A stretch of DNA of 64,000 nucleotides, from the NCBI RefSeq assembly GCF_905475345.1, contig NC_066587.1, forward strand, positions 3,688,070 to 3,752,069, read 5' to 3'. The notes beneath the pieces are model-generated. The model was not told the DNA's origin. It did no database searches and worked only from the letters and a program-made list of their open reading frames with translations. The DNA is from Vespula vulgaris. Its lineage: Eukaryota > Arthropoda > Insecta > Hymenoptera > Vespidae. The position numbers and the translations under genes are program-made. This document shows, one piece after another, positions 25,674 through 38,580 of the stretch (its first letter is position 1; each line of letters opens with the position of its first letter).

Positions 25674-26077
25674 TTACTGATTTTATAAATAGAAAACAAT
25701 ACCACTTCTCGTCGATCCACCATCACCGTCTCCCATGTATTTCTCTCCATGTCTTTCTTTATTATCGGGTTTCCCAACGTACCTCGGGCGTTATTTACTA
25801 GAACGTTCATCGAATATTCTTCCTTATCCTATCGTTCCTCGAATCACGTATTGCTCTCGTTTTATATTGGACGATTTATAAAACACATAACGGTATACGA
25901 TCGTGTTGTTATAACTTCTACTTGCTTATTAGATTCAGTACAACGTTCCGGGATAATGGTTATAGGATATCTCGGAACTTTCTTGATAATTTTTAATGCA
26001 TTACATGGTTAATATCTTAAAGGTTCTACTTTTTTACCCGTATATCTAATGAAATAAATAACAAATGTAGAAAGGGC

Positions 26078-26108
<31 letters not shown>

Positions 26109-26118
26109 AAGAGAGAAG
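26078..26118. repeat. GA microsatellite
   Basis: GA run with GGG interruptions. Confidence 0.75.
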
Positions 26119-28369
26119 GGGTAAGATGTGTGGGTAAGTACTTAGTTACACGTAAACTAGATTAATTTCTTTTCACAATTTCTCAAAAGTATGTTGCCAT
26201 TTCTGTGTGAATAATAAATTGAGTATAAACGACGCGGAGGTGTACGCTCGTAAACAAGAGAAAGGAAAAATTTTAAGCAACATAAGTTCATTGAAGTTAT
26301 TCTCTTTGACCTTTAAAACCACGTAACTTTCTAATTAAAATTCAAACTGCCCGGAAACTCCTACACGCCGAACATCGAAAACTTTACTAGTAGTAGTAGA
26401 ATTGTTTGTTCCGTACAATTTAACAATACGAAGTAATTCGGTAAATACGAAAACAGAATTTTTTCTTTTTATTTTATTTTACAAGTAACTTATTTGTATC
26501 CATCGAGTAATTAATTCGTTCAAGTTATTTTATTCTTTGGGATTTATAATATGAAATTTAACAGTGGTCGCTCATCTTTCTTTCGTTGATTTCGTAAAAA
26601 ATGAAACAACCATCTTCATTTTGAGAATTTTTTTGAAAAAAATCGTCGACCCGTTCGCACCACGGAGCCGTTAATCCTTGATAGCGAGAGAACGGTTCTT
26701 ATCAAAGGAAAACTCTGACCCGTTATGGCCAACTACGTTCCTATCTCACCGACTATTAATCTGCGCGAATTGCAGTTCTCCCTCTTTCTCTCCTTCTCTT
26801 TCTCTTTGCCGGTTGCTCGCAACGAGTTTCTCACTGGTACTCCATGATCGCTTCGTAGGAATGCGGCTCCTTTCATTTCGGTTTTCGTCATATTTAGAAT
26901 TCGCTTGGCTCGCTGAAAAATGACTTTGCCTTTGGGCTAGTACGATATATCTTGTGTTTGTTGGAAATCGATGTATCCTTCGCACGACCTGGAAATATGT
27001 GTATGCTCTTTCGTCTTGCTCACTTTGATCGTTCCTCGCATAAATTCTCACGAAGACGTGATAAATCGTGAACTCGTAGTTTTCTTTGATCAGATATCAA
27101 TCGGCTTCGGAAAAAATTAGACGTAAAATCGATTTAATGACAAAAATATATGAAGAATGTAATAATATTAATGTTAATTGCCGCTTTATTCACTCTTTAT
27201 TCGGAGTAAAAAATGTTGAGATAAATGAGTAGAAGATAAAAAATTGAATTCGTTTATTTCTAAAACAAGTTTTTCCATACACGATCGTTCGAAAAATTCC
27301 AATTTATTTATAATCAATTCTTTATCGTTAATACTTTATCTATATAGATTATAGGTTTACCTTTAATGGTTGTAATAAAAATTATTGAAATATTAACGTA
27401 AGCATGAAAGAGATAAAAAAAAAAAAGAATTTGAAGCGATTATCCCACTCGCAACGACGTTAACCGAGATAAATATACATAAATCTTTTCCCCGTTTCTC
27501 TCGTTTTCTTTTTTTTTCTTTTTTCTTTTTTCTTTTTAGTTTTTTCTCTCTCGATCTTTGTTTGTCTTTCCTTGAAATCTTTCTACTTGCTAGAGATTAT
27601 TGCTAGAGGTAACGTCGGTGAAATATTTAATTTGCCTTTTTCTTGATTTAATACGAAATCCAAGTTGTAAGAGGTACGGCAATTGGACGTTACGAAATTT
27701 TAACGGGCATCTTTTATACGTAAAAGCGAAGAGACTTGACGGAAATGTAAAGATCCTTTCCTTTCCATTTCTTTTTTCGTCCCTTTACATCGTTCCTTAT
27801 CTACTCCGTCGAGCGAAGAACGTCGCCAGTATTTCGTAATTTCTCAAGAATTCTCACCTTTTGCTTCTTTTCTTGTTTTCTTTTTATTCTTTAATACTTG
27901 TACTGCTGTTTTACATATTTTTATATAATCACGTTTCACTTTGGTCGGGGCTTTTGTATTCGCGTTTTCAAAATTCTTTAAAGAGAGTTATGTTTTTCAA
28001 AAAATGATTTCTCTCTTTCTCTGTTTCCATAATATCCATTGTTAATGTTACATCATGTAAACTGATAATCAAAATCGTTTCTACGTATACAACATTTCTC
28101 AGTGTACAAAAGCAATTTCGATCAATAATGTACCTTCGTGCGGAAGCTAAATATTTATAAAAGCATTCTACCTGTCGCCCGTAACTCACGGATTAAATTC
28201 AATTGCGGTACGCCCATTATAAAACGATATGTAAATTCGGGACCGTGGCATGGAGTTTCAAGACAACCGTAGGAGATGGAGGATGAGGTAAAGCAGGAAC
28301 GAGTGCAAGAGGGGGCTTGAGAGAAAATGAGAGAGAGAGACAGAAAGGAAGAAGAAAGGGCAGAGGTTT

Positions 28370-28560
28370 AAGGCACCTGAATTCGACATTGTTCGCCGGC
28401 GGCAAGTGGGAGCCGTTGATGCTGTCTTACCAACAGTTTCCGACCTACCCCTAAAGAGCTTTAATTGGAACCCTGTCGTTTCAAATTACTGTCACTAAAG
28501 ACGCTCCAATTCCTCCTTTCGAGCGCATCGCGTTTTCTCGGCCTCGAAGGGACCGGTATT
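28370..28560. promoter_or_regulatory. Candidate conserved noncoding block
   Basis: After a GA tract ending near 28,345 the sequence becomes complex and GC-richer for about 200 bases, with CGCCGGCGGCAAG, CTTTAATTGG and TTTCAAATTACTGTCAC words. No frame gives a recognisable product. The texture resembles enhancer sequence. It is an inference, testable only by comparison with related genomes. Confidence 0.2.
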
Positions 28561-30992
28561 ATTTTAACAACAAGTGGGTTTTCAGGTCATATTTTTTTTC
28601 TCCCTTTTTTTCTGACCTAAACACTTTTTGGCTTATATCTTTCTTGTTATTCTTATTTCAGTGTTACATATCGATTTAGGAAAGAGTTTGTCGTCTCGTG
28701 CTTCGCGAAAAATATATATATATATAGAAGAATAACGATTTCGAGGATTTTTGTATTTACATCGCAAACATTCCACGAAAAATCTTCTTTTGTGTTTCAT
28801 CGGAGTTTTTCTAAACGTGGAAAATCGTCCGAAATAGAACGTATTTTGAATTCCGTCTTTCGCTTCGTTTGATCTTTTCATCAATGAATTTTTTCGGCTT
28901 TTGTTTCCGAATGTTCGAGAAAAAGGATTGCAGAATTTTTGTTACGTTCGTGTTCGTGCTCGCGATCTTTATCGTGAAAACTCAGTTCGTGAATACTTCT
29001 TTATTCGAATTTCCATGGTTCGTTACATCTCCTATTTGTCAATCGAAAGTAGAGCAAAGTGCTTCAGTAAAGATGCATTTATCAAGTGCATATACATTGA
29101 AGAATCGATGAGATAAATCACTAACGAAGGCTCCAACGATCAGAATGTATCGTAAAATTGAGTTTCTTAATGTCACGATAACATGATTGATTTATTAACA
29201 AGTATTTTTTATATTAGATAGAAAGTGCCTCTTAAATGATTATCAATTAACCAATCGAACAAGGAGTTGAAATTGCGGCAATATGTCAACGGCTATTAAA
29301 AATAAGATCGACGTTATTGTTTACCAGAGTACTAATGATATTTTTTGAAAAATTCGATAAACCAATTTCCATCAATTTCCGGCGTCTCCTTTAATTTTAC
29401 TTCAACGCACGAGTCGACCTCTTCCCTCGATCTAACCGAAGTTTTATAATCTTCTAGCAGATATCCTAGCATCTCGGTCGCATTTGATTGAACGACCGAT
29501 ACAAGATATAATTATCCGGAGAACTTTCTTTATAGCCTTCCTACGTGGACTCGGCTTTTACGACATAATCGCAAACTTTGAAAGCCGTCGACTTCACGCG
29601 AAAGTTTCCCTACATTCGATAAAAGTACGAAAGCTGTTTTAGACGTTAATACGTATGTACGTATACATGAGCGTTGCGATTGGTAACTTAAAAATTTACC
29701 CGCAAAAAATAGAATTCGATATTAAACGAAAATGAGAAAGTAAAAAGAAAAAGAAAAAAAGGAAAAAGAAAAGTTAAAATAGCTGAACGAACGAGTAATT
29801 TTTGTGGGATTTTTACAGGATACTGAGATTTTATTAAAAAAAAAAAAAATTTCTTTCATTTGTGGCTTTTTTTCTTTTCTCTTTTTCAATACCAAAATTC
29901 CACAAAAATTCGTTTGAGTGACGCTGAGAGCTGATCGAAAGAATCACGGTACGAGACCGGGTCCATTCTCAGCTTCAACAAAAAAGGATGAAAGGATGGA
30001 GCACCGAAATACGCGCGGGAGTCTTATTACTCCCTCTTCTACGTCCTCTCCTCCTTTTTCAGACAATATTTTCGTCCAAGTACTTTCAAGCTTCTCTTTT
30101 TTCCTTCTCCTCCTCTCATAGTTGTGTCTTCCGCTCGTTAAAGCGCCGCACCCGGACGATGCGATTTCGTATGAAAGCTTTTTGCGGAGCATCGTTTGTC
30201 ACGCTACTGCCCCAGGAGTCTCTTGCTTTAGGAAAACGTTTCCTCTCCCACTCTATTCTTTTTTTTTTATTTCATTTTTTCTCCTTTCGTAAAAGCGTGC
30301 TTGCAATCCGGAAATTCATTTTCGTAAGACAGAAAAGGTGGGAAAAGCAATGATCGTTGTCGCGACCTTTCCTCGCTCTTTTAACGAACTAAACGAAATA
30401 ACTTTTTGTTTAATATTTTTAATAATTACGAGATTGCGTTTATTTTACAAAAAAAAGACAATCGTTATACCGAGAACATTGCTGTAAAAATTTTACATTT
30501 TTGATTTTAATGAAAACCTTTTCTCCTTTGGATTAATTAAATTGACTTCAAAAGGTTAGACCAGATTCTTTTTCGGAATATTAATTTAAACTAAATGTTA
30601 AGTTATATTTTAAGAAGCGTAAGGTACAGTATGCTGGTTTATTTGAGCTGATTTAATAAACGTATCTTATTAAATCTCTCTACGAGCAACGAGTGCGAAT
30701 AAATATCACCGACGCAGTATTATTATTTCGATGAAATGTTCGCGTTTAAAGGCAAGACACGACTGGCTATGTTAGTGTTACGAATTTTAATGAGTTTTTG
30801 AAACCAAGAAAAAATACTCGGAAAGGAAGTAGATACTTTGTTATGAATCTGCGTAAATGAAAAGAGAAAAGATGTAACAGAAAGAGTGAATTATCTCGAA
30901 CGTAACTCGTGAAAGAGAAGACACAAATTTATCCGTGTTTTTCAATTAAAAAGTAAATGAAGGAGTTATCTTTGTTCATTATACAGACATAC

Positions 30993-30994
<2 letters not shown>

Positions 30995-31042
<48 letters not shown>
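30995..31042. repeat. Long TA microsatellite
   Basis: About 48 bases of pure TA, likely polymorphic. Confidence 0.88.
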
Positions 31043-31045
<3 letters not shown>

Positions 31046-31439
31046 ACATATGTATAATATCGCGAAGGTTAAAAAAGTGAAATGAAATTCTAAGTAATTT
31101 CTACCTTCCTTTTACTTCACCCGAAGAGTATATTAACCGTATTCCCCTTCCTGTTTGAATAGGCTTAGATAAGATTCCGCTCTCGCACCTTGAACATACT
31201 TCTCGGAGTTTCTATCATCGTGACCGGAGATAAGCTTCTTCGTGTTTCGTAGAAGAAAAACGTCGTGATATCGATAAGAACATTTTCTTTTCTTTAGATC
31301 GGATAAAATGTTGTTTCATGAAACGTGGCTATCGAAAGAACACGAAAAGAATGAGTGGAACAAATGTTTTTTCATTTCCCATGTTGCGTTTATATATCGA
31401 TGATATTAATTTATTGTCTTTGCGAAATGCTTGATTTCG

Positions 31440-31640
31440 ATCAAGTCGGCAGAATTAATCATAATCGCGCTCACCGATTCGTGAAATGGCGCGCATTGTG
31501 CAATTTAAATCGGTGGCGTGCCCTGGAGCTGCAGCACCCTATATTAATCGGTGGAAAGTCAATAGGACGCGATAGGCAGTGTGCCGATAATTAATGGCCA
31601 ATAATACGTTGATTGTAAATCCTCCTGTCGACCGGACACG
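31440..31640. promoter_or_regulatory. Candidate enhancer with clustered TAAT cores
   Basis: A complex, CpG-bearing block contains repeated homeodomain-type cores (AATTAATCATAAT, ATATTAATCGG, GATAATTAATGG, CCAATAATACG) within about 160 bases, plus CTGCAG and GATCAAG words. It sits between AT-rich, feature-poor sequences. Homotypic TAAT clusters in long introns are typical of developmental enhancers. Function is inferred, not shown. Confidence 0.28.
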
Positions 31641-32831
31641 TCGGCTTTTGCGGAACTTTTATAACGAGATCTATCTATCGTTCACGATCAAATCTAATGA
31701 TTCTTGTTCGGAAACGGAAACGATTAAATGAATTTTTTAACTTGTACATTATTTCTTATCGAGAATAAAATTTTAATTAAATCCACTACGGTAATTATGT
31801 GTTATCCTTGTATGAAATATTGTTTAAATAAGTTATAACTTATAATCTTTTTATGGAAGGTACAAGGAAATACAGAATCAGAGTTTCACTAATTTAATTA
31901 CTGCAAAAATCGTAATCGATATTTCCGTAGGGTGATAGTAGAAAGCCAAGGATAACGACGTATAAATCTTTCCTCGTGTAATTGGTGCTTGAAAGGAAGA
32001 GGGCAGGTAAAGAATCGTTTTATATCGAAGTCGATACGAGTTTTGCTCGAAGAAGAAATAGTGAGAGGAGTAGCGGTAGAAAGGGAAGGGAAAAGAGGGA
32101 GAAGGAAGAGAAAACAAGGGGGTTGTACCGTGAGTTACAAATAATCCGAGCAAGTTCTGAATTACGTCGTAGAATGGCCGAAGAACGGGCCAACTTCTCT
32201 TGGAGGTTTCCAACTTGTACTCAGCCCTTTAATTTAACCTCGCCGTGCCGTAAGTGTACGTGTAATATCCAAGAAAGCGCAAAAGCTCGTCGTCGAGTGC
32301 CTTCGCGGAGCTCGTTCCGCGCCGGAATATTATTCGGGGTACCTCCTCCGTCTTTTCGTATTCCAGTTAATACATACATACGTTAAACCGTTTCACGGTG
32401 AATCGACAGTCGACGGTTATCTAAAGTTAAGGGAAGTCTCGAAGTATTAAAGCCAGCACAATTGGCAACGTAGTTCGATGACTTTTACGCGTCTATCGAA
32501 GATGATCCTCGCGTTGTTATCATCGCAGATGACAGAGGGTAACTCGTTTCTGCATTCGGGTCTTAGGGACGTGGGCGTTACGTTCATCGCGATGCAAAGA
32601 GGAGAAAGTGGTGCGAACGTTAATTTATGTAATGCTGATTTATGTCCCTCCGACGATAATCTTTTTTAACCGGCTCGCTCGGCAGTTGATGGCCATTCGA
32701 GCATTGTGGGGAGCTCTCGTCATTTCTCTCAACTCGCATTTCACTTTTTTTTGCGAGGGAAAGAGAAGAGGAGATAGAGGGAAGGAGAGCGAGAGAGAAA
32801 CTTGCGACTTTTTTCGTGGCTTTTTCAATAG

Positions 32832-32842
32832 CGGTAAGGATG
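32832..32842 (+). other. Possible 11-base micro-exon or ratchet-like cluster
   Basis: A pyrimidine-rich stretch with TTTTTCAATAG (AG at 32830-32831) is followed by CGGTAAGG and then a perfect GTAAGT at 32843-32848. Using the second donor gives an 11-base exon. Using GTAAGG at 32834 would leave two bases, close to a ratchet arrangement. This is pattern only; no transcript support can be judged from sequence. Confidence 0.15.
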
Positions 32843-33179
32843 GTAAGTCATCGATTATGTGGATTTTACGGTTCGTACGTCTTTCTCCGAAAGGAAGATC
32901 GTTTTATCAACGCAAAGCAGTTCCCCTCGAAACGTCAGCTTTTTAGAGAATCGAGACAAATAATGAAACATTCTGCTTTCCACGAACCGACGCGAAGCCT
33001 ATCACACGCGAAACCTTCATAGACTTTCATCTTCTCGACTTTACTTATAATAAATGTTTATAATTGCCAAACTTTTGATTAATCAGATCCTTATTCAGAT
33101 AATTTCCATATATGGTATGAAAGAGAGCTCGGATTTAACGAAATTTCGTATTTATCATTCGAGCGAAGAAACTCTAACT

Positions 33180-33320
33180 TCATCGGATCCCAACGAAACT
33201 ATTTAAAACGCATCAACCCGCAAATAGCTAATTACGCCGACCCAAAAGTTTATCGATCCCGAAAGTTAACGTCGAGCGTTGATTAATGTGCCGAAAGCGC
33301 AATGTAACCTCGGTGCGATC
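33180..33320. promoter_or_regulatory. Candidate conserved noncoding block
   Basis: Complex sequence with TAGCTAATTACGCC, TTTATCGATCCCG, GTTGATTAATGTG and repeated CCGAAAG words, flanked by AT-rich and GA-rich stretches. A minus-strand open frame passes through but yields nothing recognisable. It is a possible enhancer. Confidence 0.18.
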
Positions 33321-34160
33321 CCCGCTTGTAAAATAAATATTCCTTTGGAGTCGTGAGGACAGGAGGAAAGATAAACGAAGAAGAGATGGGAAAGCGAAGG
33401 AGAGGAATAGGAAGAAAAGGGAAGAGGTTTCTAAACAAAAATCTTTGGCTTTTAATTCGGATCTTTTGGTCTGATTGCCAGAGCACACGTCTGTGTACAT
33501 AACCGGCTGGATACACGTTCCAAAGATTTGCTGAATGAGCGTATTTCGTAGCGCGAACTCGTCGTTAGTCGTACGAAAAATCAGGAAATCGGTCGTAACT
33601 CGAGGAACGGCCGTAATTATGGGAATCCAGGTTCGTTCGCGAGTCTACCTTCGCTCTTTCGCGCTATCCTTTCTTGACTTGCATGGATCGGATGCACCTG
33701 CCGTTCGAGCCTGTACGTTTCTCTCCTCCGGCCACGCCGCCATTCTTCTTCTTCCTCCGACTCCTTACTCTTTATCTCGCCCGTCCACCTCTTCGTCTCT
33801 GACCTTCTCCCGCCGACTCGTTCATGCTATCTCTTTCTCTTTCTCTCCTTTTCTCTTTCTTTCTATATATATATATATACATACATATATATATTCCTCT
33901 TTCTCTCTCTTTCTTTCTATCGCTATAATGCCGTCCAAGATTTCTCTCTCAGTCTTTCGCGTACTTGTTTTCTATATCTTCCTTCCTTCTTCTTCTACTT
34001 CGTGCAAGTCTTTTCTCTTCTCTCCTCGAGGCAATGTACCACCATAGAACGTTGACCTCGACTCTACAGGCTCTTCGAGTTCCCTCTCTCTCTTTCTCTC
34101 TCTCTCTCAATCTCTCCCTCCCTCTCTCTTCGCGAGTGGATCCTCCCCGCTTTTACGTTT

Positions 34161-34220
34161 TCTTCTTCTTCTTCTTCGTCTTCGTCTTCTTTTCTTCTTC
34201 TCCTTCTTCTTCTTCCTTCG
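34161..34220. repeat. CTT/TTC trinucleotide-rich tract
   Basis: Interrupted TTC repeats with TCG and TCC variants. They yield spurious Ser/Phe or Glu/Arg frames on both strands. CT-rich sequence extends from about 33,720 to 34,340. Confidence 0.7.
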
Positions 34221-34799
34221 TCGCCGTGGCTGCTTCTTCCAGTACTTATATTTATTTCTTTCTTCTTCCTTCTTCTGCTTCCTCGGTCTCTTCTTCCTCT
34301 ACTCTTTCTACTTCTCCCTCTCCTTCTTCTTTCTTGCACTGCCAGGAATAAACCAAGCTCGACGCGAACGTTCTCGCTCGCAACCATCGTCGAGGAATCT
34401 CGATAAGACCAGCTGAGAAATTAATTGGCCGGCCTCGAAAGCGAGCGGCTGGAGTCTCGCACCGAAAGATGAACGCAGGACATTGATCGACCCTCCTAGA
34501 TGACTGGATCTTGTAACCTTCAAAGAGTGTTTGAGAAATTTACGAATTATTTGATCAATCGTTCTCGAATATAAAATTCGAGTTAATTTCGAACCGATGA
34601 AATTTACCTACGTCTAGATACAATCTACATTGTAATTAATTGCACGTCAGAATATAAATGCAGATTTATTTTTCGAAGGTAAACACGAAGGTAAAGGATT
34701 CAAACGAAAGAACGAAATCCTTAGAGTATAAAAGAAAATCTCTACATTCAAAAGTTACAAAAAGGAATCTGTTAAGTCTTTAAGATTCCGAGTAGATCG

Positions 34800-35275
34800 A
34801 GCGAGCGAGCGTGCGCCTGATTGGTGACTAATTGCAATTAAGAATCTTCTCTCTGCGGAAAGTGCGGCGAGGAGAACGATTCTAAGGTTAAGACAGAGGA
34901 AAGTCCCGTAATCGTCGATTCGCAAGCTCGTTATCCTGAAATCTCTGAATCGAGTTCGTGGGACATTAGAAAGGATTCGCAGAGGCGAATTAGCGGGAAC
35001 GAGAGATAGAGAGAAAAGAAAGAGAGAGAGAGAGAGGGGGAGAGGGAGAGATAGGTGAAAGGAGAGAAAGACGGCGAATGCGGTGCCAGAATATGACGTT
35101 TAAAGTCTCCATTGTTCTGGGCGTAGTGCGCGCATTAAGCGCGAGAATAAAATTGGGTCAAATAGCGATTAACCTCGGTCTTCGTTGGACCGACTCCACG
35201 CGAGACTGAAGGAGAAGAAGGAACGAGTCGCTCGTTGAAAAGACAGTCTACTTGGATGATCCTCCTCGCGGAACA
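34800..35275. promoter_or_regulatory. Enhancer-like region with palindromic homeodomain dyad
   Basis: TAATTGCAATTA at 34829-34840 is a perfect 12-base palindrome with the TAAT-N4-ATTA spacing known for cooperative paired-class homeodomain dimers. It follows a CCTGATTGGTGAC stretch. After a GA tract (about 35,006-35,070) comes a second complex block (35,080-35,270) with GTAGTGCGCGCATTAAGCGC and GGGTCAAATAGCGATTAAC. An enhancer role is inferred. Confidence 0.3.
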
Positions 35276-35667
35276 TTGAGAGCGAGAGATTCGGCGCTCG
35301 GAAATGGAAAGTCAATGAAGGGTTAAGCCAAGTCGGAAGAAACGGCTGTACGACCGTGAGAATTTATCGTCTCGTTTATCACGATAAATTCACCCTTTGT
35401 TAGATGAGGCATCGATCCAACTTATCGATATTTCCTTATTCTTATTTCACGTTCTCGACTTCGAATCATTAAATACATCGCGTGTGAAAGCGTACTATCC
35501 TGCATGGCCATCATTAGTTTCTAATCTTTATCGAAGTATTTCTTTTTCTTTTTCTTTTTTTCTTTTTATTTGCAAAATATCGTGAACGTTGGGACCGTTG
35601 ATCAAGGTAGCAGTTTCCAGTCTGCGAAGACCTCGCTTGACGGAATAAATCCGGTGGTGATGACGTA

Positions 35668-35710
35668 TAAAAGAAGAAGAAGAAGAAGGCGAAGACGAAG
35701 AAGAAGTAGA
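35668..35710. repeat. GAA trinucleotide-rich tract
   Basis: GAAGAA repeats with GGC and GAC interruptions, complementary in sense to the TTC tract near 34,161. Confidence 0.7.
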
Positions 35711-35759
35711 AAGCAAAGAGAAGAAAGAGAGAGGACGAGAGGAGGAAGGAAAAGGAGTT

Positions 35760-38230
35760 GAAGCGAAGAGACATCGAGAGATGATATCGTCCCGTCGACG
35801 CGCTGGAATGCGTCTACTGTCTGAAAAAAACGTCGCGGCTCTTCTCTTAACTTAACGAATCTTCTTACTCTTTCTCTATCTCTATCTCTCTCTCTTTTTC
35901 TTCCTCGAATCTCGTCCTTCCTTTTCTCGCGCGAAAACTAAGTTGAAACAAGAAAAAAAAAGAGAAAGAGAAAGAAAGAGAGAGAGAGAGAGAGATTCTT
36001 GAGAGGGTCGATCTCGCGTGGGTCGTAAACCGCAGTCCGCCTTCTTCTCCATCCTTATCCTATCGTCGATCGACCCTCTAGATTTCCATGGATCGTCCGT
36101 GACACCGTAGATCAGCGATCGAGCAACGCGTCGAATCCGAGAAACCTTTCGACGCTCTCATCCTTTTCTTTCTCTCTCTCTTTCTCTTTCTCGCCATCGA
36201 ATCGCAAATCTTTTCTCCTCCTTCGAGTGACTTTTCTCTATTCATCCATCTCTCTCTCTTCCTCTCTCTCTCTCTCTCTCTTTATATCGTTTGTTCGCGC
36301 GGCACCTCGCGTTCTCGATTCCGCCGCGAGAGAATCCGCGCGTTTCCCAGCCTCTCGAAAGATCCGCACGTTCGGAGGCGGCATGTAGACGGCTGATAAG
36401 GCGTCACGATTTGTGTCAATGGGAACAAATGCCTCTTGAGCCACCAACAGCTAGCCACCTTCGAAACGATAAAGGAAGGGAACGCGATAGAATTCCTACT
36501 TTCTTTCTCTCTCTCTCTCTCTCTTTCTCTTTTGCTTAAACTTTTTCAGTTGCGAAGGCGGAAACGTTTATAGCTCCGAGCGATGTCTGAATTTCTAGTT
36601 ACTGTTCTTTGGATTTTATCGGTTTGGGAAAGCCAATGCGAATTCGGTTTCGCGTGCATAACCGCGTTTCGTTCTTTGTGGGAGTGTCGAAGGTTTAAAA
36701 GCAATCGGAATAAGAATCAATGTGAGATCTGACTACTGTGAATCGAATCTGGAACTCGAAATTAACTCGGGTTCGATTGAAATCTCTAACCCCTTTTCGA
36801 TTAAATTCTCAATAAATTTCGTTCTTTCTGTTTTTCTTTTTTTCTTTCTTTCTTTTATCTGTTTGAAATGTATTTATTTCCTTTTAATCAGTTTGCAATA
36901 CAAGATTCTCTTGTGTTTCTGATTAATGAATAAATTGTTCATCAACGTTGTGTGCTTTATTTTCTGTTTTACAGATACAATTATTCTTTATAGATACAAT
37001 ATTGATAATCAATTTTCCAAGTATCCGAGTTCCAATTTTTATAAAGAGATTACAAAACTGTGTCTTCGATGTAGTCTTTGTAAGAACATACTCATATCTC
37101 GGAAAAAGATATATATATATATCACGATTTATTTTAAAGAACGAAACATTACATCGAATACACATATATAATGCGATCGTTTTGTTATCTTCACATAGAT
37201 AGGGATTCTCATTCGATCCTTTTATACAAAGCGATATTATATTTGTTCCATTTCCAGTGATAATAATTAATGCGCTCGCGTTAAATCCGTCATCGGTAGA
37301 AGAAAACATATCCTTCCCTTAAGTTTTACCATCTTCCAACGAGCTTTCATTAATAAATGACACGAACACTCGCGTCAAGATAAAGTTCTTATCTTCTGTT
37401 AGCTATTGGACCTCGAAAGTCGTCGAATGTCGGGTGTTATGCGGATTGCAACGGGAGACGTTTATGAGAACGAGCATGAGAGATAATAAGAGAAAGAAAG
37501 AAAAGAGAACAATGAGAAACGCAGCATGCGCGAGGATGGATAATCCTTCACGGTTTTGTGTACAATAGCGTCGCGTTCTGGCGTGACGTGTCCTCTCTCT
37601 TTCTCTCTCGCTCCGTCTCTCTCTCTTTCTTCTTCATACCTCCCCCCTCTCTCTCTTCCTCTTGTTTTTTATTTCTTCTCTGCCCTTTTCTGTTTTTTGG
37701 TTCAGTAGAATCTCTGGTGCACGAACAAGCGAAAGAGAGAGAGAGAGAGAAAGAGAAAGAGAGAGAGAAAGGAATGATGAACGGCCAACTGAAAAGTTGA
37801 CGCGAACGCGCCGGTGATGCAGCTTGGACTCGGTTCTCTCTATGTCAAGTTGAACTGGCGTGAAGTTTTTGAGGAAAAGAAGACGATGAATCATTCTCCA
37901 GAAGCGCGATACAGAGAAAAAGAAAGAAAGAAAGAGAGAGAGAGAGAGGAGAGGGTGTACTCAAAGTTGGTCGACCGTGATACGGTCCTTTGCCATCTGA
38001 ATTTCTTATTAGATTTCGAGTTTCACGACTTGATTACGAAAGTTGAAGCTCTAGCTGGCTGTTGATATTTTTGTTGCGACTTAACGCGAACGATGTTGGA
38101 ATGCTTGAAAGAATTTTATACCGTTCCTTCTTTCTTATATATCATTTTTATTTCTAAACTCATCAAATAGGTTTCGCAACATACTTTTGTCTAGAGAGAG
38201 TTCATTTTAACAACGATAAGAAGTTTTGTT
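35760..38230. other. Gene-free stretch with several GA/CT tracts
   Basis: GA or CT runs at about 35,965-35,993, 36,250-36,283, 36,500-36,530, 37,592-37,660 and 37,735-37,772. A 128-codon minus frame (36,923-37,309) in AT-rich sequence has no motif and is about what chance allows. Confidence 0.5.
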
Positions 38231-38261
38231 AAAAGATGTTGAAAATAACGAAGACTATCCA

Positions 38262-38300
38262 AACAACAACAACAACAACAACAACAATAACAACAACGAC
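38262..38300. repeat. CAA/ACA trinucleotide repeat
   Basis: About a dozen ACA units with one TAA interruption. Confidence 0.8.
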
Positions 38301-38424
38301 CACGACGCAAAAATGGCAAACTGTGGACACAAGGATAGGATATACCTGTAAGAGCGAGTTTTTGCGCGTACAAGTAGCCACGGCGTGCTTTCGCAAGCGA
38401 AAGAAGGAATCCTTTCTCCGGCAT

Positions 38425-38442
38425 GGCTGGTAATTACCAGCC
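38425..38442. promoter_or_regulatory. Perfect 18-base palindrome centred on TAATTA
   Basis: GGCTGGTAATTACCAGCC reads the same on both strands with no mismatch. The core GGTAATTACC is a symmetric homeodomain-type site. It lies between a CAA repeat (38,262) and a long CT tract (38,519). It is a strong candidate dimer-binding site. Because it is not simple sequence, chance is less likely than for AT dyads. Confidence 0.35.
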
Positions 38443-38510
38443 TTTGGGCTTTCCTTTGTGTCGTTGCCGCCGACCAAGAGGACGCTTGCACGACCGAGTA
38501 AAGCGGCTAG

Positions 38511-38514
<4 letters not shown>

Positions 38515-38559
<45 letters not shown>

Positions 38560-38580
38560 CTCTCTCTGTTTCTCTTTCTC
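38515..38580. repeat. CT microsatellite
   Basis: About 36 bases of pure CT flanked by interrupted CT/CTTT. Confidence 0.85.

Larger units (their letters stand above)
26120..31430. other. Gene-free stretch, AT-rich
   Basis: T-rich runs near 27,505-27,545 and A-runs near 29,836 dominate. Apart from the block at 28,370, I see no coding or regulatory signal. A GGG|GTAAG/TGG|GTAAGT pair near 26,118-26,137 follows a GA tract and has no acceptor. Confidence 0.5.

Noticed and set aside
25586..25810. Minus-strand frame containing VNNA, like the NNAG motif of short-chain dehydrogenases
   Set aside because: Only four residues fit; the glycine-rich cofactor motif and catalytic YxxxK are absent.
33535..34047. 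170-codon + strand open frame
   Set aside because: Mostly Ser/Phe/Leu from CT-rich sequence, including a TA microsatellite; no family motif.
36923..37309. 128-codon minus-strand frame in AT-rich DNA
   Set aside because: No motif; frames of this length are expected about once by chance in a window this size, and + strand frames overlap it.
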